Below are positions 17,222 to 27,439 of a stretch of DNA of 64,000 bases, piece after piece. How positions within the stretch are numbered: position 1 is the stretch's first letter; each line of letters starts with the position of its first letter. Source of the DNA: Deltaproteobacteria bacterium. GTDB taxonomy: Bacteria; Desulfobacterota; Syntrophia; Syntrophales; UBA6807. The notes under the pieces were generated by a model. That model saw only the letters and a list, made by a program, of their open reading frames with translations, was not told the origin of the DNA and did not search any database. The position numbers and the translations under genes are program-made. The stretch is from assembly GCA_016935565.1 (NCBI GenBank), contig JAFGQS010000144.1:25447-89446 (forward strand), written 5' to 3'.

Positions 17222-18634
17222 ATGGATGACACAAAGAAAAACCTTTTAAAATCACTCCCTAAAATTGACGAGATATTGTTAATTTTGGAGAAGGACCATG
17301 TCACCGATAAGGCACCACGAGAGTTTATCGTTAAAACCTGCCGCCACGTCGTTGGACGGATGAGAGAGACCATACTCTCATCAAAAAAAAAGGGCCATGG
17401 AATTCCGTCTGTATCCTCTGCTGAAGAGGCTGCGGATGAAGTAAAAAAAACAATCGAGGGATTGCATACCTATAGTCTGCGCCGTGTGGTCAATGCAACG
17501 GGTATCATCCTGCACACAAATCTCGGAAGAGCTCCACTCTGCGACGAAGCACTGGAAAGAATTGTTGACATCAGCCGCGGTTATTCAAATCTGGAATTCA
17601 ACCTCGAGGAAGGAAAGCGGGGGCTGCGGTATGATCACGTAGAAAATATACTCTGTGCTCTTACCGGGGCCGATGATGCGATGGTTGTTAACAACAATGC
17701 CGCTGCCGTCCTCCTCGCTCTGAATACCCTGTCTGAAGGGCGAGAGGCGATCGTTTCCCGGGGTGAACTGATTGAAATTGGCGGTGAATTTCGCATACCC
17801 GAAGTCATGGAAAAGAGCGGAGCAACACTCCGAGAGGTGGGAACCACCAATCGGACCCATCTCCCCGATTATGAAAACGCAATCAATGACAATACGGGAC
17901 TTATATTAAAAGTTCATACAAGTAACTTCAGGATTGCCGGTTTTACTGATGCGGTTGAACTGCACGCACTGGTGGAACTTGGCAAAAAATATGGTATACC
18001 CGTGATGAATGATTTGGGAAGCGGATGTTTTGTTGAACTGAGTACATATGGTCTTGAAGAGGAACCGACTGTTCAGGACACTCTGAAAGCGGGACCGGAT
18101 GTGGTAACCTTCAGCGGAGACAAGCTCCTCGGCGGTCCCCAGGCAGGAATTGTTCTAGGAAAAAAAGATATCGTGGAAAAGATAAAAAGAAACCCCCTGA
18201 ATCGTGCCCTGAGAATCGATAAACTGACCCTTGCCGCCCTGGAAGCGACGATGAAACAGTATCTGAACACGGAAGAAGCCCTATCGTGCATAAAAGGCCT
18301 ACGATCATTGACGGAACCGGTCGCCACGGTTGAAAAAAAAGCACGAAAATTATTGAAACTATTACAAAAATCACCCCTTGAAGGATTCCTGTTCTCACTG
18401 AAGAAAGGAACGTCCATGTCCGGGGGAGGATCTCTCCCGACACAGGAGATTCCGACGGTTCTTATAGCCATTAATTCCTCCCGTATATCGGCAAGCAGAT
18501 TGGGAGAACGGTTACGCCATCTTGATACACCAATTATTGCTCGAATTTCAGACGAAGAAGTCCTCCTTGATTTACGAACGATTGATGAATCTGAATTTGC
18601 GATAATTGAGAATGGATTGAAAGCGTCCGATTAA
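17222..18634 (+). CDS. selA: L-seryl-tRNA(Sec) selenium transferase
   Basis: A 470-residue PLP enzyme of the SelA family at normal length. It has the N-terminal tRNA-binding helical domain, NATGIILHTNLGRAPL (about 91-106), VNNNAAAVLLALNTL, and the PLP lysine in FSGDKLLGGPQAG (Lys301). It converts Ser-tRNA(Sec) to Sec-tRNA(Sec) with selenophosphate. The organism should thus encode selenoproteins, such as formate dehydrogenase. selB, which often follows selA, is absent here; rluD and pgeF follow on the same strand. Confidence 0.95.
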   Translation: MDDTKKNLLKSLPKIDEILLILEKDHVTDKAPREFIVKTCRHVVGRMRETILSSKKKGHGIPSVSSAEEAADEVKKTIEGLHTYSLRRVVNATGIILHTNLGRAPLCDEALERIVDISRGYSNLEFNLEEGKRGLRYDHVENILCALTGADDAMVVNNNAAAVLLALNTLSEGREAIVSRGELIEIGGEFRIPEVMEKSGATLREVGTTNRTHLPDYENAINDNTGLILKVHTSNFRIAGFTDAVELHALVELGKKYGIPVMNDLGSGCFVELSTYGLEEEPTVQDTLKAGPDVVTFSGDKLLGGPQAGIVLGKKDIVEKIKRNPLNRALRIDKLTLAALEATMKQYLNTEEALSCIKGLRSLTEPVATVEKKARKLLKLLQKSPLEGFLFSLKKGTSMSGGGSLPTQEIPTVLIAINSSRISASRLGERLRHLDTPIIARISDEEVLLDLRTIDESEFAIIENGLKASD

Positions 18635-18677
18635 AAAAACCGATATTATGAAGCAGTATAACTAGGCTCAAAGCTCC

Positions 18678-19667
18678 ATGACTCACGACGAGAAAGAACA
18701 CATTACATTTACCATCGGCAAACGCGAAGTAGGTGAAAGGCTCGATATATTCCTGACACACAAGGCGAATTCTTTCTCTCGATCACAGATAAAGAGAATC
18801 ATTACCGAAGGTAATGTACGGGTGAACAACCTGAGGATGAAGTCCGGATATCGCTTAAAGGAAGGGGATTTTGTCATTCTTACCAAAGAAGAGCCGAAAG
18901 GCTATGATGTCATGCCTGAAAACATACCGCTGACTATTATCTATGAGGATGCATCAATCATCGTACTCGACAAACCTTCCGGTATGGTTGTCCACCCCGC
19001 AGCCGGCAATTACCACGGGACCATTGTTAACGCTCTTCTCTTTCACTGCAACGATCTATCGGGTGTGGGGGGCGTTTTGAGACCCGGCATTGTCCACCGT
19101 CTCGACAAACAAACCTCGGGCCTTTTAATAGTTGCCAAGTCGGATTCGGCACATAGAGGGCTGTCGAAACAGTTTAAAAACCATATGGTGAAAAAGCTAT
19201 ATAAAGCTCTCGTCCACGGAAATATCAAAGATGAAAACGGACTCATTGAATTACCGGTGGGAAGACACCCCACGGATCGAAAGAAGATGTCAACAAAAAG
19301 TAAACGGGGCAAAATGGCAGTTACTCGCTGGAACATCGTTGAGCGGTATAACATAGCCACACTTCTTGATGTTGAGATTGAGACAGGGAGAACGCACCAG
19401 ATCAGAGTGCACTTAAATACAATAGGACATCCCATCATCGGAGATGCCGTTTACGGTAATTCTAAAAAAAGAACCAGCGAAATCAAAAACGACATACTGA
19501 GAAATGCCCTCAAACGGATTAAGAGACAAGCCCTGCACGCGAGCAAGATAGGATTCCATCATCCGTTTGACGATCGTTACCTGGAGTTTTCATCCCCATT
19601 GCCGGATGACATGGCATATGCCTGTGAAGCATTGCGACAAAGCTCTTCCGTCCAGCGTGAAATGTAA
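18678..19667 (+). CDS. rluD: RluD-family 23S rRNA pseudouridine synthase
   Basis: A 329-residue protein with an N-terminal S4 RNA-binding domain (about 18-75) and a RluA/RluD catalytic domain with GIVHRLDKQTSGLLIVAK, catalytic Asp143. ETGRTHQIRVHL (about 235-246) is the second signature. RluD isomerises uridines in helix 69 of 23S rRNA in E. coli; assignment to that exact site is from family similarity. Its neighbour pgeF 27 bp downstream is the common partner of rluD in many genomes. Confidence 0.88.
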   Translation: MTHDEKEHITFTIGKREVGERLDIFLTHKANSFSRSQIKRIITEGNVRVNNLRMKSGYRLKEGDFVILTKEEPKGYDVMPENIPLTIIYEDASIIVLDKPSGMVVHPAAGNYHGTIVNALLFHCNDLSGVGGVLRPGIVHRLDKQTSGLLIVAKSDSAHRGLSKQFKNHMVKKLYKALVHGNIKDENGLIELPVGRHPTDRKKMSTKSKRGKMAVTRWNIVERYNIATLLDVEIETGRTHQIRVHLNTIGHPIIGDAVYGNSKKRTSEIKNDILRNALKRIKRQALHASKIGFHHPFDDRYLEFSSPLPDDMAYACEALRQSSSVQREM

Positions 19668-19694
19668 AACGCCTAACCTGAATATTTATTTGAT

Positions 19695-20486
19695 ATGTTT
19701 ACCTATTCACAAAAAAATGGCGTTCAGTACCTAGAATATTCCCGGCTTATTGAATGCAACGGTGTTACTCATGCCTTTTGTACACGGTGGGGAGGTGTCA
19801 GTAAAGGTCGGTTTGCAAATCTTAATTTCAGTGTCAGCGAAGGGGATACACAGAGAAATGTTGCCGAAAACTGGAATATCCTCTCAAACGCTTTCAACAT
19901 ACCGGAAGATCATTTCTTTACGGTAAAACAGATACACGGGGACAGGATTCTCATTATTGCTGATAATGTACCGGATTCTCACGATCCGGGTTATGATGGA
20001 ATTATAACGAATAAACCCGGTATTGCTATCGGTATTAAAACGGCAGATTGTGTTCCCATTTTCCTGGTAGACAGAGTAAAACATATCATAGGCACTATCC
20101 ACGCAGGGTGGAAGGGAACATCCCTGAACATCGCAGGCAAGGCCCTTCGCATTTTGGTCAAAAAATTTGCATCGAAGCCGGAAGACATTATCGTTACCAT
20201 CGGCCCTTCTATCGGTCCCTGCTGTTATGAGGTGGATGAAAAGGTTTGGACGGCAATGGAAAAAGACCCGGACAGGGATTTCTTGTTCAAAGAATCCCGA
20301 AAAGCGGAAAGATGGATGCTGGATCTTCCACAAGCCAATCAACGACAAATACTGCGTGCCGGAATTTCTTCAGAAAATGTAACATCGGCCGGAATTTGTA
20401 CTTCCTGTCACCGGGACACCTTCTTTTCTCATAGAGGGGAAGGAGGACAGACAGGCCGTCAGTTGAACTTCATCATGTTACAATAA
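19695..20486 (+). CDS. pgeF: PgeF/YfiH-family multicopper-like oxidoreductase (peptidoglycan editing factor / purine nucleoside phosphorylase)
   Basis: A 263-residue YfiH-fold protein with the metal triad expected of the family: His81 (KQIHGD), Cys119 (TADCVP) and His136 (HAGWKG). GPCCYEV and the C-terminal CTSCHRDTFFSHR are also conserved. Family members were described as laccases, then as nucleoside-processing enzymes, and in E. coli as preventing misincorporation in peptidoglycan; the native reaction here is not decided by sequence. It is downstream of rluD as in many bacteria. Confidence 0.88.
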   Translation: MFTYSQKNGVQYLEYSRLIECNGVTHAFCTRWGGVSKGRFANLNFSVSEGDTQRNVAENWNILSNAFNIPEDHFFTVKQIHGDRILIIADNVPDSHDPGYDGIITNKPGIAIGIKTADCVPIFLVDRVKHIIGTIHAGWKGTSLNIAGKALRILVKKFASKPEDIIVTIGPSIGPCCYEVDEKVWTAMEKDPDRDFLFKESRKAERWMLDLPQANQRQILRAGISSENVTSAGICTSCHRDTFFSHRGEGGQTGRQLNFIMLQ

Positions 20487-20510
20487 AAGAATCTTGGAGG
20501 AACAAAAAAA

Positions 20511-20606
20511 GTGATAACCACAAGAAAGGACTCAGGAAAAAACGTCATCAAACAGGTTGTTGCCCCGGCGAAAATTAATTTGAGCAACAGGCCCTTAAAA
20601 TTTTAA
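20511..20606 (+). CDS. Short ORF after pgeF with an IspE-like N-terminal motif
   Basis: A 31-codon frame beginning with GTG at 20511, with a strong GGAGG 10 bases upstream. The product ends QVVAPAKINLSNRPLKF; APAKINL is the opening motif of the IspE kinase, but the frame stops right after it. It may be a truncated ispE relic, a leader peptide or chance. It lies between pgeF and the putative rho promoter. Confidence 0.35.
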   Translation: MITTRKDSGKNVIKQVVAPAKINLSNRPLKF

Positions 20607-20607
20607 C

Positions 20608-20634
20608 TTGACATGGATCATCGTTTGATATAAA
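20608..20634 (+). promoter_or_regulatory. Putative rho promoter
   Basis: TTGACA at 20608-20613 and TATAAA at 20629-20634 with a short 15-bp spacer. Initiation here gives a leader of about 210 nt before rho, a length consistent with the Rho autoregulation known in other bacteria. No open frame or clear hairpin was identified within the leader (20640-20855). Confidence 0.4.
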
Positions 20635-20855
20635 AATTCACGTATCTTATAAAGATATTTACAAACCCTTCCTTGTTGAAGTGTTTCTACTATGTTCTCA
20701 ATAACCATCGTTTGAATGTATCCAGGGAATTTGTCAAAATGTCTGATTATTCCTCCGGCATAAAACGGAATGATCAGAGTACATATCGCATAATCTTGTA
20801 ATAAGAGGAAACATCTTACGCTGCGTAGGAAGATTATTTACAGAGGGTAAAGCCT

Positions 20856-22103
20856 ATGAACGTTTCAGACATAAAAAAGCAGACCATCAGTCAGCTCACG
20901 GCACTCGCGAAAGAACTTAAACTACCTGATGCCACAGGAATGAGGAGACAGGATCTCATTTTCGCTATTCTTCAAGCTCAAGCTGAAGAAGACGGAATTA
21001 TTGAAGAAGAAGGTGTACTGGAAACACTTCCCGATGGCTTCGGATTTCTTCGGTCTGTGGGTTACAACTACCTTCCCGGCCCGGATGACATTTATGTTTC
21101 TCCCTCTCAAATCAGAAGATTCAATCTCAGAACGGGAGACACCGTTTCGGGAGAGGTCAGACCTCCCAAAAACGGCGAAAAATATTTTGCTCTGTTGAAG
21201 GTCGGTTCAGTCAACTTTCAACCCCCCGAAGCAGCGAAAGATAAAATTCTGTTTGATAATCTTACCCCCCTTTATCCCGAAGAAAAATTATTGCTGGAAT
21301 CGGATTCCGAAAACTACTCTACAAGGATAATGGACCTTTTCACCCCGATCGGAAAAGGTCAGAGGGGATTGATCGTATCACCTCCCCGTGCGGGCAAGAC
21401 AGTACTTCTCAAAGATATAGCCAACAGTATTACAAAAAATCATGAGGAAGTTATTCTCATGGTTCTGTTGATTGATGAACGGCCTGAGGAAGTCACTGAT
21501 ATGGAAAGAAGCGTTAAGGGGGAAGTAATAGCCTCAACCTTCGATGAGACGGCACAACGTCACATACAAGTATCTGAAATGGTTCTTGAAAAAGCGAAGC
21601 GACTCGTAGAACATAACCGTGATGTCGTCATTCTCCTTGATAGTATAACAAGACTTGCCAGGGCCTACAACGCTGTCGTTCCACCCAGCGGCAAGGTTCT
21701 TTCCGGTGGTGTCGATTCCAATGCCCTTCACAAACCGAAAAGATTTTTCGGGGCCGCAAGAAATATAGAGTATGGTGGCAGTCTGACGATAATAGCAACG
21801 GCCCTCATTGAGACGGGAAGCAGAATGGATGAAGTTATTTTCGAAGAGTTTAAAGGTACGGGAAACATGGAACTTCATCTCGATCGCAGGATTGCCGATA
21901 GAAGGGTTTTCCCTGCTTTCGACCTTATACGATCGGGCACAAGGAAAGAAGAGCTGCTGACACAAAAAGAAAATTTAAACAGGATATGGATATTACGAAG
22001 GCTTCTTCAGGAAATGAACCCCGTGGATGCCATGGAGTTCATCATTGACAAGATTCGAAAAACTGAAACGAATAAAGATTTTCTCAATTCGATGAATCAA
22101 TAA
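20856..22103 (+). CDS. rho: Transcription termination factor Rho
   Basis: A 415-residue Rho of standard length: N-terminal Rho_N helical domain (1-45), cold-shock-like RNA-binding domain (about 50-125, with DGFGFLRS), and ATPase with Walker [10 protein letters not shown] (Lys181), Walker [15 protein letters not shown] and the Q/R-loop region [15 protein letters not shown]. It acts as a hexameric RNA helicase that ends transcription. It starts a cluster rho-rpmE-prfA-prmC-murA-hisD, a gene order conserved in many bacteria. RBS GAGGGT. Confidence 0.96.
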   Translation: MNVSDIKKQTISQLTALAKELKLPDATGMRRQDLIFAILQAQAEEDGIIEEEGVLETLPDGFGFLRSVGYNYLPGPDDIYVSPSQIRRFNLRTGDTVSGEVRPPKNGEKYFALLKVGSVNFQPPEAAKDKILFDNLTPLYPEEKLLLESDSENYSTRIMDLFTPIGKGQRGLIVSPPRAGKTVLLKDIANSITKNHEEVILMVLLIDERPEEVTDMERSVKGEVIASTFDETAQRHIQVSEMVLEKAKRLVEHNRDVVILLDSITRLARAYNAVVPPSGKVLSGGVDSNALHKPKRFFGAARNIEYGGSLTIIATALIETGSRMDEVIFEEFKGTGNMELHLDRRIADRRVFPAFDLIRSGTRKEELLTQKENLNRIWILRRLLQEMNPVDAMEFIIDKIRKTETNKDFLNSMNQ

Positions 22104-22206
22104 AAAGATTTCTTGAAATTAGCTTCCAAATGAATATAATAGATGATTTACTTATCATGCGAACACTGAGGGCGCTGTCGCAACACCGAAGGAGGAACGA
22201 GAGAAA

Positions 22207-22434
22207 ATGAAACAAGAAATACATCCGAAATACTCGGACGCTACAATAACCTGTGTCTGTGGTAATGTTATTAATACACGATCGACGAAGAAAGACATCA
22301 AGGTAGAAATCTGTTCCAGTTGCCATCCCTTCATAACGGGAAAACAAAAAATCGTCGATACAGCCGGCAGGATTGAAAGTTTTAGAAAAAAATATTCGGG
22401 CGTAGAAAACAAAAAGAAGAAGAAACAAAAATAA
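22207..22434 (+). CDS. rpmE: 50S ribosomal protein L31 (zinc-binding type)
   Basis: A 75-residue L31 with the zinc form signature: C-x-C (VCGN preceded by C, residues near 16-18) and C-x2-C (ICSSCHPF). This is the C+ paralogue that stores zinc and is usually replaced by a Cys-free form during zinc shortage. AGGAGG precedes the ATG. The C-terminal tail is lysine-rich. It lies directly between rho and prfA. Confidence 0.95.
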   Translation: MKQEIHPKYSDATITCVCGNVINTRSTKKDIKVEICSSCHPFITGKQKIVDTAGRIESFRKKYSGVENKKKKKQK

Positions 22435-22595
22435 TTAAGTAAGACCCGTCAATTAAAGGACTACCACCACGATTGTCTATGTCAATGGTAATAATTTCCT
22501 ACAACCTCGCAGGTGACATGACCCTGTCAACCTGGACTTTCTTGTAGCAAATACCCTTCTCTGCCATAATCAATGTAAAATGTGAAAGGAGTGGT

Positions 22596-23666
22596 ATGTT
22601 TAAAAAACTGAAAGAAATTGAAAAAAGGCATAACGATCTTGAAAGAATGTTGAGTGATCCCGCCGTGGTGAATAATCGCTCAGCATTCCAGAAATGCGCA
22701 AAAGAACACGCCGACATTTCAGATATCGTTGAAACATACCGGGAATACGAAATAACAAGCAAACAGCTCGAGGAAGATCAGCAATTGCTTCGCGAGGGTG
22801 ATGAAGAATTAAAAGAACTCGTGAAGGAAGAAATTCCGCTCCTTCGAAGCAGAATTGAAGACCTCGAAAACAGGTTAAAAATTCTGTTACTTCCCAAAGA
22901 CCCCAATGATGAAAGAAATGTTTTTTTAGAAATCAGGGCCGGTACGGGAGGAGAGGAAGCCGGACTCTTTGCGGCAGATCTCTTTCGTATGTATGCACGG
23001 TACGCAGAAATGTGCGGGTGGAAAATCGAAGTGGTCAGTTCGAGTCCTTCAGGGGGCTCGGGCGGATTCAAAGAGTTAATTATACTGATAGAAGGAAAGG
23101 GCGCATACAGTAAATTAAAATATGAAAGCGGGGTTCATCGTGTGCAGAGGGTCCCTGTTACGGAAACCCAGGGGAGAATACATACCTCCGCCGTCACCGT
23201 GGCGGTGCTCCCCGAAGCGGAAGAAGTGGAAGTATTAATAGATCCGAATGACTTGAGAATAGATGTATTTCGTTCCACCGGTCATGGAGGACAAAGTGTG
23301 AATACGACCGACTCCGCCGTCAGAATCACCCATATTCCGACAGGATTAATCGTGACGTGCCAGGATGAAAAATCGCAGCACAAAAACAGGGCAAAGGCTT
23401 TGAAGGTGCTCAGGGCAAGGCTTCTCGACAGAATGACAGAAGAACAGAATGCAAAAATTTCAGAGGCAAGAAAAAATCAGGTCGGAAGCGGTGACAGAAG
23501 TGAGCGGATCAGAACATATAATTTTCCACAGGGTCGGGTCACCGATCACCGTATTGGACTGACTCTCTACAGTCTGGAAAACATTCTTTCCGGAGATATT
23601 CAGGTCATCATTGATGCTCTTATCACACATTATCAAACCGAATCTCTAAAGGCAGCTTCTTTCTAA
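22596..23666 (+). CDS. prfA: Peptide chain release factor 1
   Basis: A 356-residue class I release factor. The GGQ loop (residues 231-233) catalyses peptidyl-tRNA hydrolysis, and the PxT tripeptide PVT (187-189) in [16 protein letters not shown] marks RF1 specificity for UAG/UAA. AAAGGAG lies before the ATG. The next gene encodes PrmC, which methylates the Gln of the GGQ loop, so enzyme and substrate are encoded side by side. Confidence 0.96.
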   Translation: MFKKLKEIEKRHNDLERMLSDPAVVNNRSAFQKCAKEHADISDIVETYREYEITSKQLEEDQQLLREGDEELKELVKEEIPLLRSRIEDLENRLKILLLPKDPNDERNVFLEIRAGTGGEEAGLFAADLFRMYARYAEMCGWKIEVVSSSPSGGSGGFKELIILIEGKGAYSKLKYESGVHRVQRVPVTETQGRIHTSAVTVAVLPEAEEVEVLIDPNDLRIDVFRSTGHGGQSVNTTDSAVRITHIPTGLIVTCQDEKSQHKNRAKALKVLRARLLDRMTEEQNAKISEARKNQVGSGDRSERIRTYNFPQGRVTDHRIGLTLYSLENILSGDIQVIIDALITHYQTESLKAASF

Positions 23667-23776
23667 GGGTACAAATCACTTTACAACGACGGCATAAATA
23701 TGTCACAGTTCCCTCGACGTGAAGGGAAGAGGGATTACTCTGACCATGCGACGAGGATCAGCAACACCGCTAAATT

Positions 23777-24646
23777 ATGAAACATAAAAAAACAGAACGT
23801 ATCGTCGACATTCTGAACACAATCGAGGACCAGCTTAAAAAATGTCATATCTCGACACCGAGACTTGATGCAGAGGTTCTGGTTGGCCACTATGTTAACA
23901 GAGATCGGTCAGCCCTTTACCGAAATGGCGACTACCGTCCCACAGATGAAGAATTACAGGGACTGCAAACCGGTGTTGCACGGAGGATCAAAGGAGAACC
24001 GATTGCCTATATAACCGGCATAAAAGAATTTTTTTCTCTCGAGTTTGAGGTTAATCACCATGTATTGATACCACGACCCGAAACAGAAATTCTTGTCGAA
24101 GAAATTCTGAGGCTCATCGGTAATAAGACGTTACAACGAGGGAAAATCCTGGAAATTGGAACGGGATGCGGGGCAATCAGCATAGCATTGGCAACCGAAC
24201 TGACACAATTTTACTTTTTTGCCGCAGATATCTCTCAAAAAGCCCTTACCGTTGCAAAGAGAAATGCACGAAGAAACGGTGTGGCTGAACGTATTTTCTT
24301 CTTGTGCGGTAACCTGCTCGAATCTCTTTCAGAACAATTTGATATTATCGTCTCCAATCCGCCATATATTTCCGACGAGGAATTCAAACACATTTCCTTT
24401 GAAATCAGGAACCATGAACCGAGAACGGCACTGATTGCCGGCCCTGATGGAACAGAGTTTCATCAGGCACTCATTAGGAACGGCGGTCCCCATTTGAGAA
24501 AAGGTGGCTGGCTTATCATGGAAATGGGTTACGGACAATGGGAAACAATCGAAAGGTTGTTGAGGGAATCACAAAAGTATGATTATATAAGATGCCAGTA
24601 TGATTACGCCGGAATAGAAAGAGTTGCTACAGCGAGGAGAAGATAA
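23777..24646 (+). CDS. prmC: Release factor glutamine methyltransferase
   Basis: A 289-residue SAM-dependent methyltransferase. It has the N-terminal helical substrate-binding domain (1-80), the SAM motif [14 protein letters not shown] (about 125-138) and the catalytic NPPY (194-197). It N5-methylates the glutamine of the release-factor GGQ motif. It follows prfA by 110 bp and is two bases from the murA start, so translation is probably coupled. Confidence 0.94.
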   Translation: MKHKKTERIVDILNTIEDQLKKCHISTPRLDAEVLVGHYVNRDRSALYRNGDYRPTDEELQGLQTGVARRIKGEPIAYITGIKEFFSLEFEVNHHVLIPRPETEILVEEILRLIGNKTLQRGKILEIGTGCGAISIALATELTQFYFFAADISQKALTVAKRNARRNGVAERIFFLCGNLLESLSEQFDIIVSNPPYISDEEFKHISFEIRNHEPRTALIAGPDGTEFHQALIRNGGPHLRKGGWLIMEMGYGQWETIERLLRESQKYDYIRCQYDYAGIERVATARRR

Positions 24647-24648
24647 GA

Positions 24649-25899
24649 GTGGATAAGATTATCATTCAGGGTGGAGAGAGACTGCATGGAGAGATAACGA
24701 TCAGCGGCTCAAAAAACGCGGCCCTTCCGATTATTGCATCATCACTCCTGACAGAAGGATGGAATACCTTTCACAATGTGCCGAATCTGGCCGATATAAA
24801 AACGATAAAAAAGCTCTTGATGAACCTTGGCGTCAACATCGATGGAGACAATCCCCTGAGACTCAATGCGGATCATATAACAAACTGCGAAGCATCATAT
24901 AATCTCGTGAAGACGATGAGAGCATCAATTCTCGTCTTAGGACCCCTGGTGGCGAGAATGGGCCGGGCCCGGGTATCTCTTCCGGGAGGATGCGCAATCG
25001 GTGCACGGCCGGTCAATTTACATCTCAAAGCCCTCAAGGAAATGGGCGCCGATATTGACCTCAAGGGAGGCTATGTCGAAGCAAAGGCATCGAAACTGAA
25101 AGGGTCAAAAATCTACTTCGATATTCCGACCGTTACGGGAACTGAAAATATTATGATGGCGGCCACGCTGGCAGAGGGAACGACCCTGCTGGAAAATTCC
25201 GCCCGGGAGCCTGAAGTGGTCAATCTTGCTCACGTTTTGAATCAAATGGGAGCAAAAATAAGAGGGGCCGGCACGGATATGATAGAAATTGAAGGGGTAA
25301 CATCCCTTCATCCGGTAGAAGAAATGATAATACCCGACAGGATAGAAGCGGGAACGTATATGATTGCAGCCGGCTTGACGAACGGTGATGTCAAAATAAT
25401 GGGATGCGAACCGGGTCATCTCGACTCTCTCATTACAAAGCTTACGGAAGCAGGGATAGAGATTACATCGATCCCGGGAGGTCTTCGCGTCACCGGGAAA
25501 AAAAAGATAACCGGTGTCGATATAAAGACACTCCCCTATCCCGGCTTTCCTACGGACCTCCAGGCACAAATGATTGTCTTAATGTCAGTAGCGAATGGAA
25601 TCAGTGTCATTCGAGAAACCGTATTTGAAAACAGATTCATGCATGTGAATGAATTACTCCGCATGGGTGCGGACATCATCGTCGAAGGAAACAGCGCCGT
25701 TGTCAGGGGTGTTCCCCGGCTTCGCGGCGCACCGGTCATGGCAACAGACCTGAGAGCCTCTGCTTCATTGATACTCGCCGGATTAGCGGCAGAAGGAACC
25801 ACCGAGCTTTCCAGAGTCTATCATATCGACAGGGGATACGAATGTATCGAAGAAAAACTGTCATCACTGGGAGCAAATATAAGGAGGGTAAAAGAATAA
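24649..25899 (+). CDS. murA: UDP-N-acetylglucosamine 1-carboxyvinyltransferase
   Basis: A 416-residue EPSP-synthase-fold enzyme started at GTG with GAGGAGA upstream. The active-site Cys is kept ([11 protein letters not shown], Cys115), which predicts normal fosfomycin sensitivity; SKNAALP (Lys22) near the N-terminus contributes to substrate binding. It performs the first committed step of peptidoglycan synthesis in the cytoplasm. It is tightly packed between prmC and hisD. Confidence 0.96.
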   Translation: MDKIIIQGGERLHGEITISGSKNAALPIIASSLLTEGWNTFHNVPNLADIKTIKKLLMNLGVNIDGDNPLRLNADHITNCEASYNLVKTMRASILVLGPLVARMGRARVSLPGGCAIGARPVNLHLKALKEMGADIDLKGGYVEAKASKLKGSKIYFDIPTVTGTENIMMAATLAEGTTLLENSAREPEVVNLAHVLNQMGAKIRGAGTDMIEIEGVTSLHPVEEMIIPDRIEAGTYMIAAGLTNGDVKIMGCEPGHLDSLITKLTEAGIEITSIPGGLRVTGKKKITGVDIKTLPYPGFPTDLQAQMIVLMSVANGISVIRETVFENRFMHVNELLRMGADIIVEGNSAVVRGVPRLRGAPVMATDLRASASLILAGLAAEGTTELSRVYHIDRGYECIEEKLSSLGANIRRVKE

Positions 25900-25900
25900 G

Positions 25901-27187
25901 GTGAGACTTATCAGCACTGTTGAATCGACTTTCAATGCAGAACTGAAACGTATTCAAAATCGTGATATGTTTGTTGATGAAGCAATCACGCAGATTGTAA
26001 GAGAAATCGTAGAGAATGTTGCAACCGGCGGAGATAGGGCACTCTTTGGATACACGGAAAAATTTGATGGCGTTTTACTGGATTCGCAAACGGTAAAAGT
26101 CACTGAGGGTGATATTGAGGAAGCTATCAGAAGTATTGACGATGCGGATCTTGAGATTCTTAAACTGGCGGCACAGCGAATCGAGGCATTCCATAAAAAG
26201 CAAACAATGATTTCGTGGATCGATTCGGACGAAGAGGGTATAGAACTCGGACAGATCATTCGCCCTCTCAATCGCGTTGGGATATATGCACCGGGAGGAC
26301 GGGCCTCCTACCCGTCGACAGTTCTTATGGCCGCCATACCGGCTGGTGTTGCCGGTGTCAGTGAAATAATTCTTGTAACACCCTCCGATAAGGGAACCCT
26401 CAATCCGCTGGTGCTGGCTGCGGCACGATTGGCAGGAATTGATACAATATTCAAAGTGGGAGGTGCCCAGGCAGTTGCTGCCCTGGCATACGGTACAGAG
26501 TCAATACCGCGTGTAGACAAAATTGTCGGTCCGGGTAACGTGTACGTAGCTGCTGCGAAAAAAATGGTGTATGGTCAGGTAGGTATAGATATGATAGCCG
26601 GGCCAAGTGAGATTGTTGTTATATCTGACGGAACAGCATCGCCGGTAATTGTGGCTGCCGATCTTCTGTCTCAGGCTGAACATGATGAGATGGCGTGCGC
26701 TCTTCTGTTGACACCGGTGAGAAGCTTTGCTGAACGAGTTGTCTCAGAGGTAATATCTCAGATACCGGCTCTCGAACGGGAATCAATAGCATCCAAGGCT
26801 ATCACAGAGTATGGTGCGGCAATTGTTACGAGAGACATGGAGGAAGCAATTGATATTGCTAATATATTTAGCCCGGAACACCTGGAATTAATGGTTGAAA
26901 ACCCACGTGAATTGCTTGATCGGATAAAGAATGCCGGCGCCGTATTCCTCGGTTACAGTTCACCCGAAGCTGTTGGAGATTATATGGCAGGGCCAAACCA
27001 TATTCTTCCAACAGGAGGCACGGCACGGTTTTCTTCTCCTTTAGGCGTTTACGATTTTATGAAAAGGACCAGTGTTATCTCTTTTTCGGAAAAATCACTC
27101 ATGAGGTATGGTCACAAAATCGCACGTTTTGCAGCGTTGGAAGGACTTGATGCCCATAGAAAATCAATTACCGTTAGATTTCCGTAA
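25901..27187 (+). CDS. hisD: Histidinol dehydrogenase
   Basis: A 428-residue protein of standard length with family signatures YAPGGRASYPSTVLM, VGGAQAVAALAYGT, IDMIAGPSEIVV (the IAGPSE strand) and LSQAEHDEMA, plus a C-terminal GVYDFMKRTSV block. It carries out the last two steps of histidine synthesis, using NAD and zinc. Start GTG, one base after the murA stop with GGAGGG overlapping the murA end. hisC is about 22 kb downstream, so his genes are scattered. Confidence 0.95.
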   Translation: MRLISTVESTFNAELKRIQNRDMFVDEAITQIVREIVENVATGGDRALFGYTEKFDGVLLDSQTVKVTEGDIEEAIRSIDDADLEILKLAAQRIEAFHKKQTMISWIDSDEEGIELGQIIRPLNRVGIYAPGGRASYPSTVLMAAIPAGVAGVSEIILVTPSDKGTLNPLVLAAARLAGIDTIFKVGGAQAVAALAYGTESIPRVDKIVGPGNVYVAAAKKMVYGQVGIDMIAGPSEIVVISDGTASPVIVAADLLSQAEHDEMACALLLTPVRSFAERVVSEVISQIPALERESIASKAITEYGAAIVTRDMEEAIDIANIFSPEHLELMVENPRELLDRIKNAGAVFLGYSSPEAVGDYMAGPNHILPTGGTARFSSPLGVYDFMKRTSVISFSEKSLMRYGHKIARFAALEGLDAHRKSITVRFP

Positions 27188-27194
27188 AAAACCC

Positions 27195-27222
27195 TTGACA
27201 AAACAGTGCAGTCGGTTATTCT
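27195..27222 (+). promoter_or_regulatory. Promoter of the tRNA-Gly gene
   Basis: TTGACA at 27195-27200 and TATTCT at 27217-27222 with a 16-bp spacer, starting 8 bases after the hisD stop. Predicted initiation is about 30 bases before the tRNA 5' end. Confidence 0.55.
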
Positions 27223-27258
27223 AACACCACTTTTAATTGTAAAAACCATAATACCTGG

Positions 27259-27333
27259 GCGGGCGTAATTCAGGGGTAGAATGTCAGCTTCCCAAGCTGA
27301 ACGTCGTGGGTTCAAGTCCCATCGCCCGCTCCA
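27259..27333 (+). tRNA. tRNA-Gly (anticodon CCC)
   Basis: A complete cloverleaf can be folded by eye: acceptor stem GCGGGCG (27259-27265) with CGCCCGC (27323-27329), discriminator T, encoded CCA at 27331-27333, anticodon stem TCAGC/GCTGA with loop TTCCCAA (anticodon CCC, reading GGG), and T-arm GTGGGTTCAAGTCCCAT. It precedes the rimP-nusA-infB operon, an arrangement with a tRNA next to rimP that is seen in other bacteria too. Confidence 0.95.
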
Positions 27334-27402
27334 TATTTTACTTGAAATGCCAATTTTTTTATGGTATAGGTGACAGCATTAAATTATGACTCTCAATTGT
27401 GG

Positions 27403-27428
27403 AGTGGGCTTTGCCCACTTTTTTATTT
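27403..27428 (+). terminator. Intrinsic terminator / leader attenuator before rimP
   Basis: Stem AGTGGGC (27403-27409) and GCCCACT (27413-27419), loop TTT, followed by a run of T interrupted once. It separates the tRNA-Gly unit from the rimP operon. Because the distance to the rimP start is only about 12 bases and no promoter is evident in between, partial read-through from the tRNA promoter is plausible. Confidence 0.75.
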
Positions 27429-27439
27429 TGCGGGGAATC

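Noticed and set aside
17222-18634. Selenocysteine codons (in-frame TGA with SECIS) in neighbouring genes
   Set aside because: No recognised gene in the window contains an internal in-frame TGA at a catalytic Cys position, apart from the decayed receiver pseudogene.
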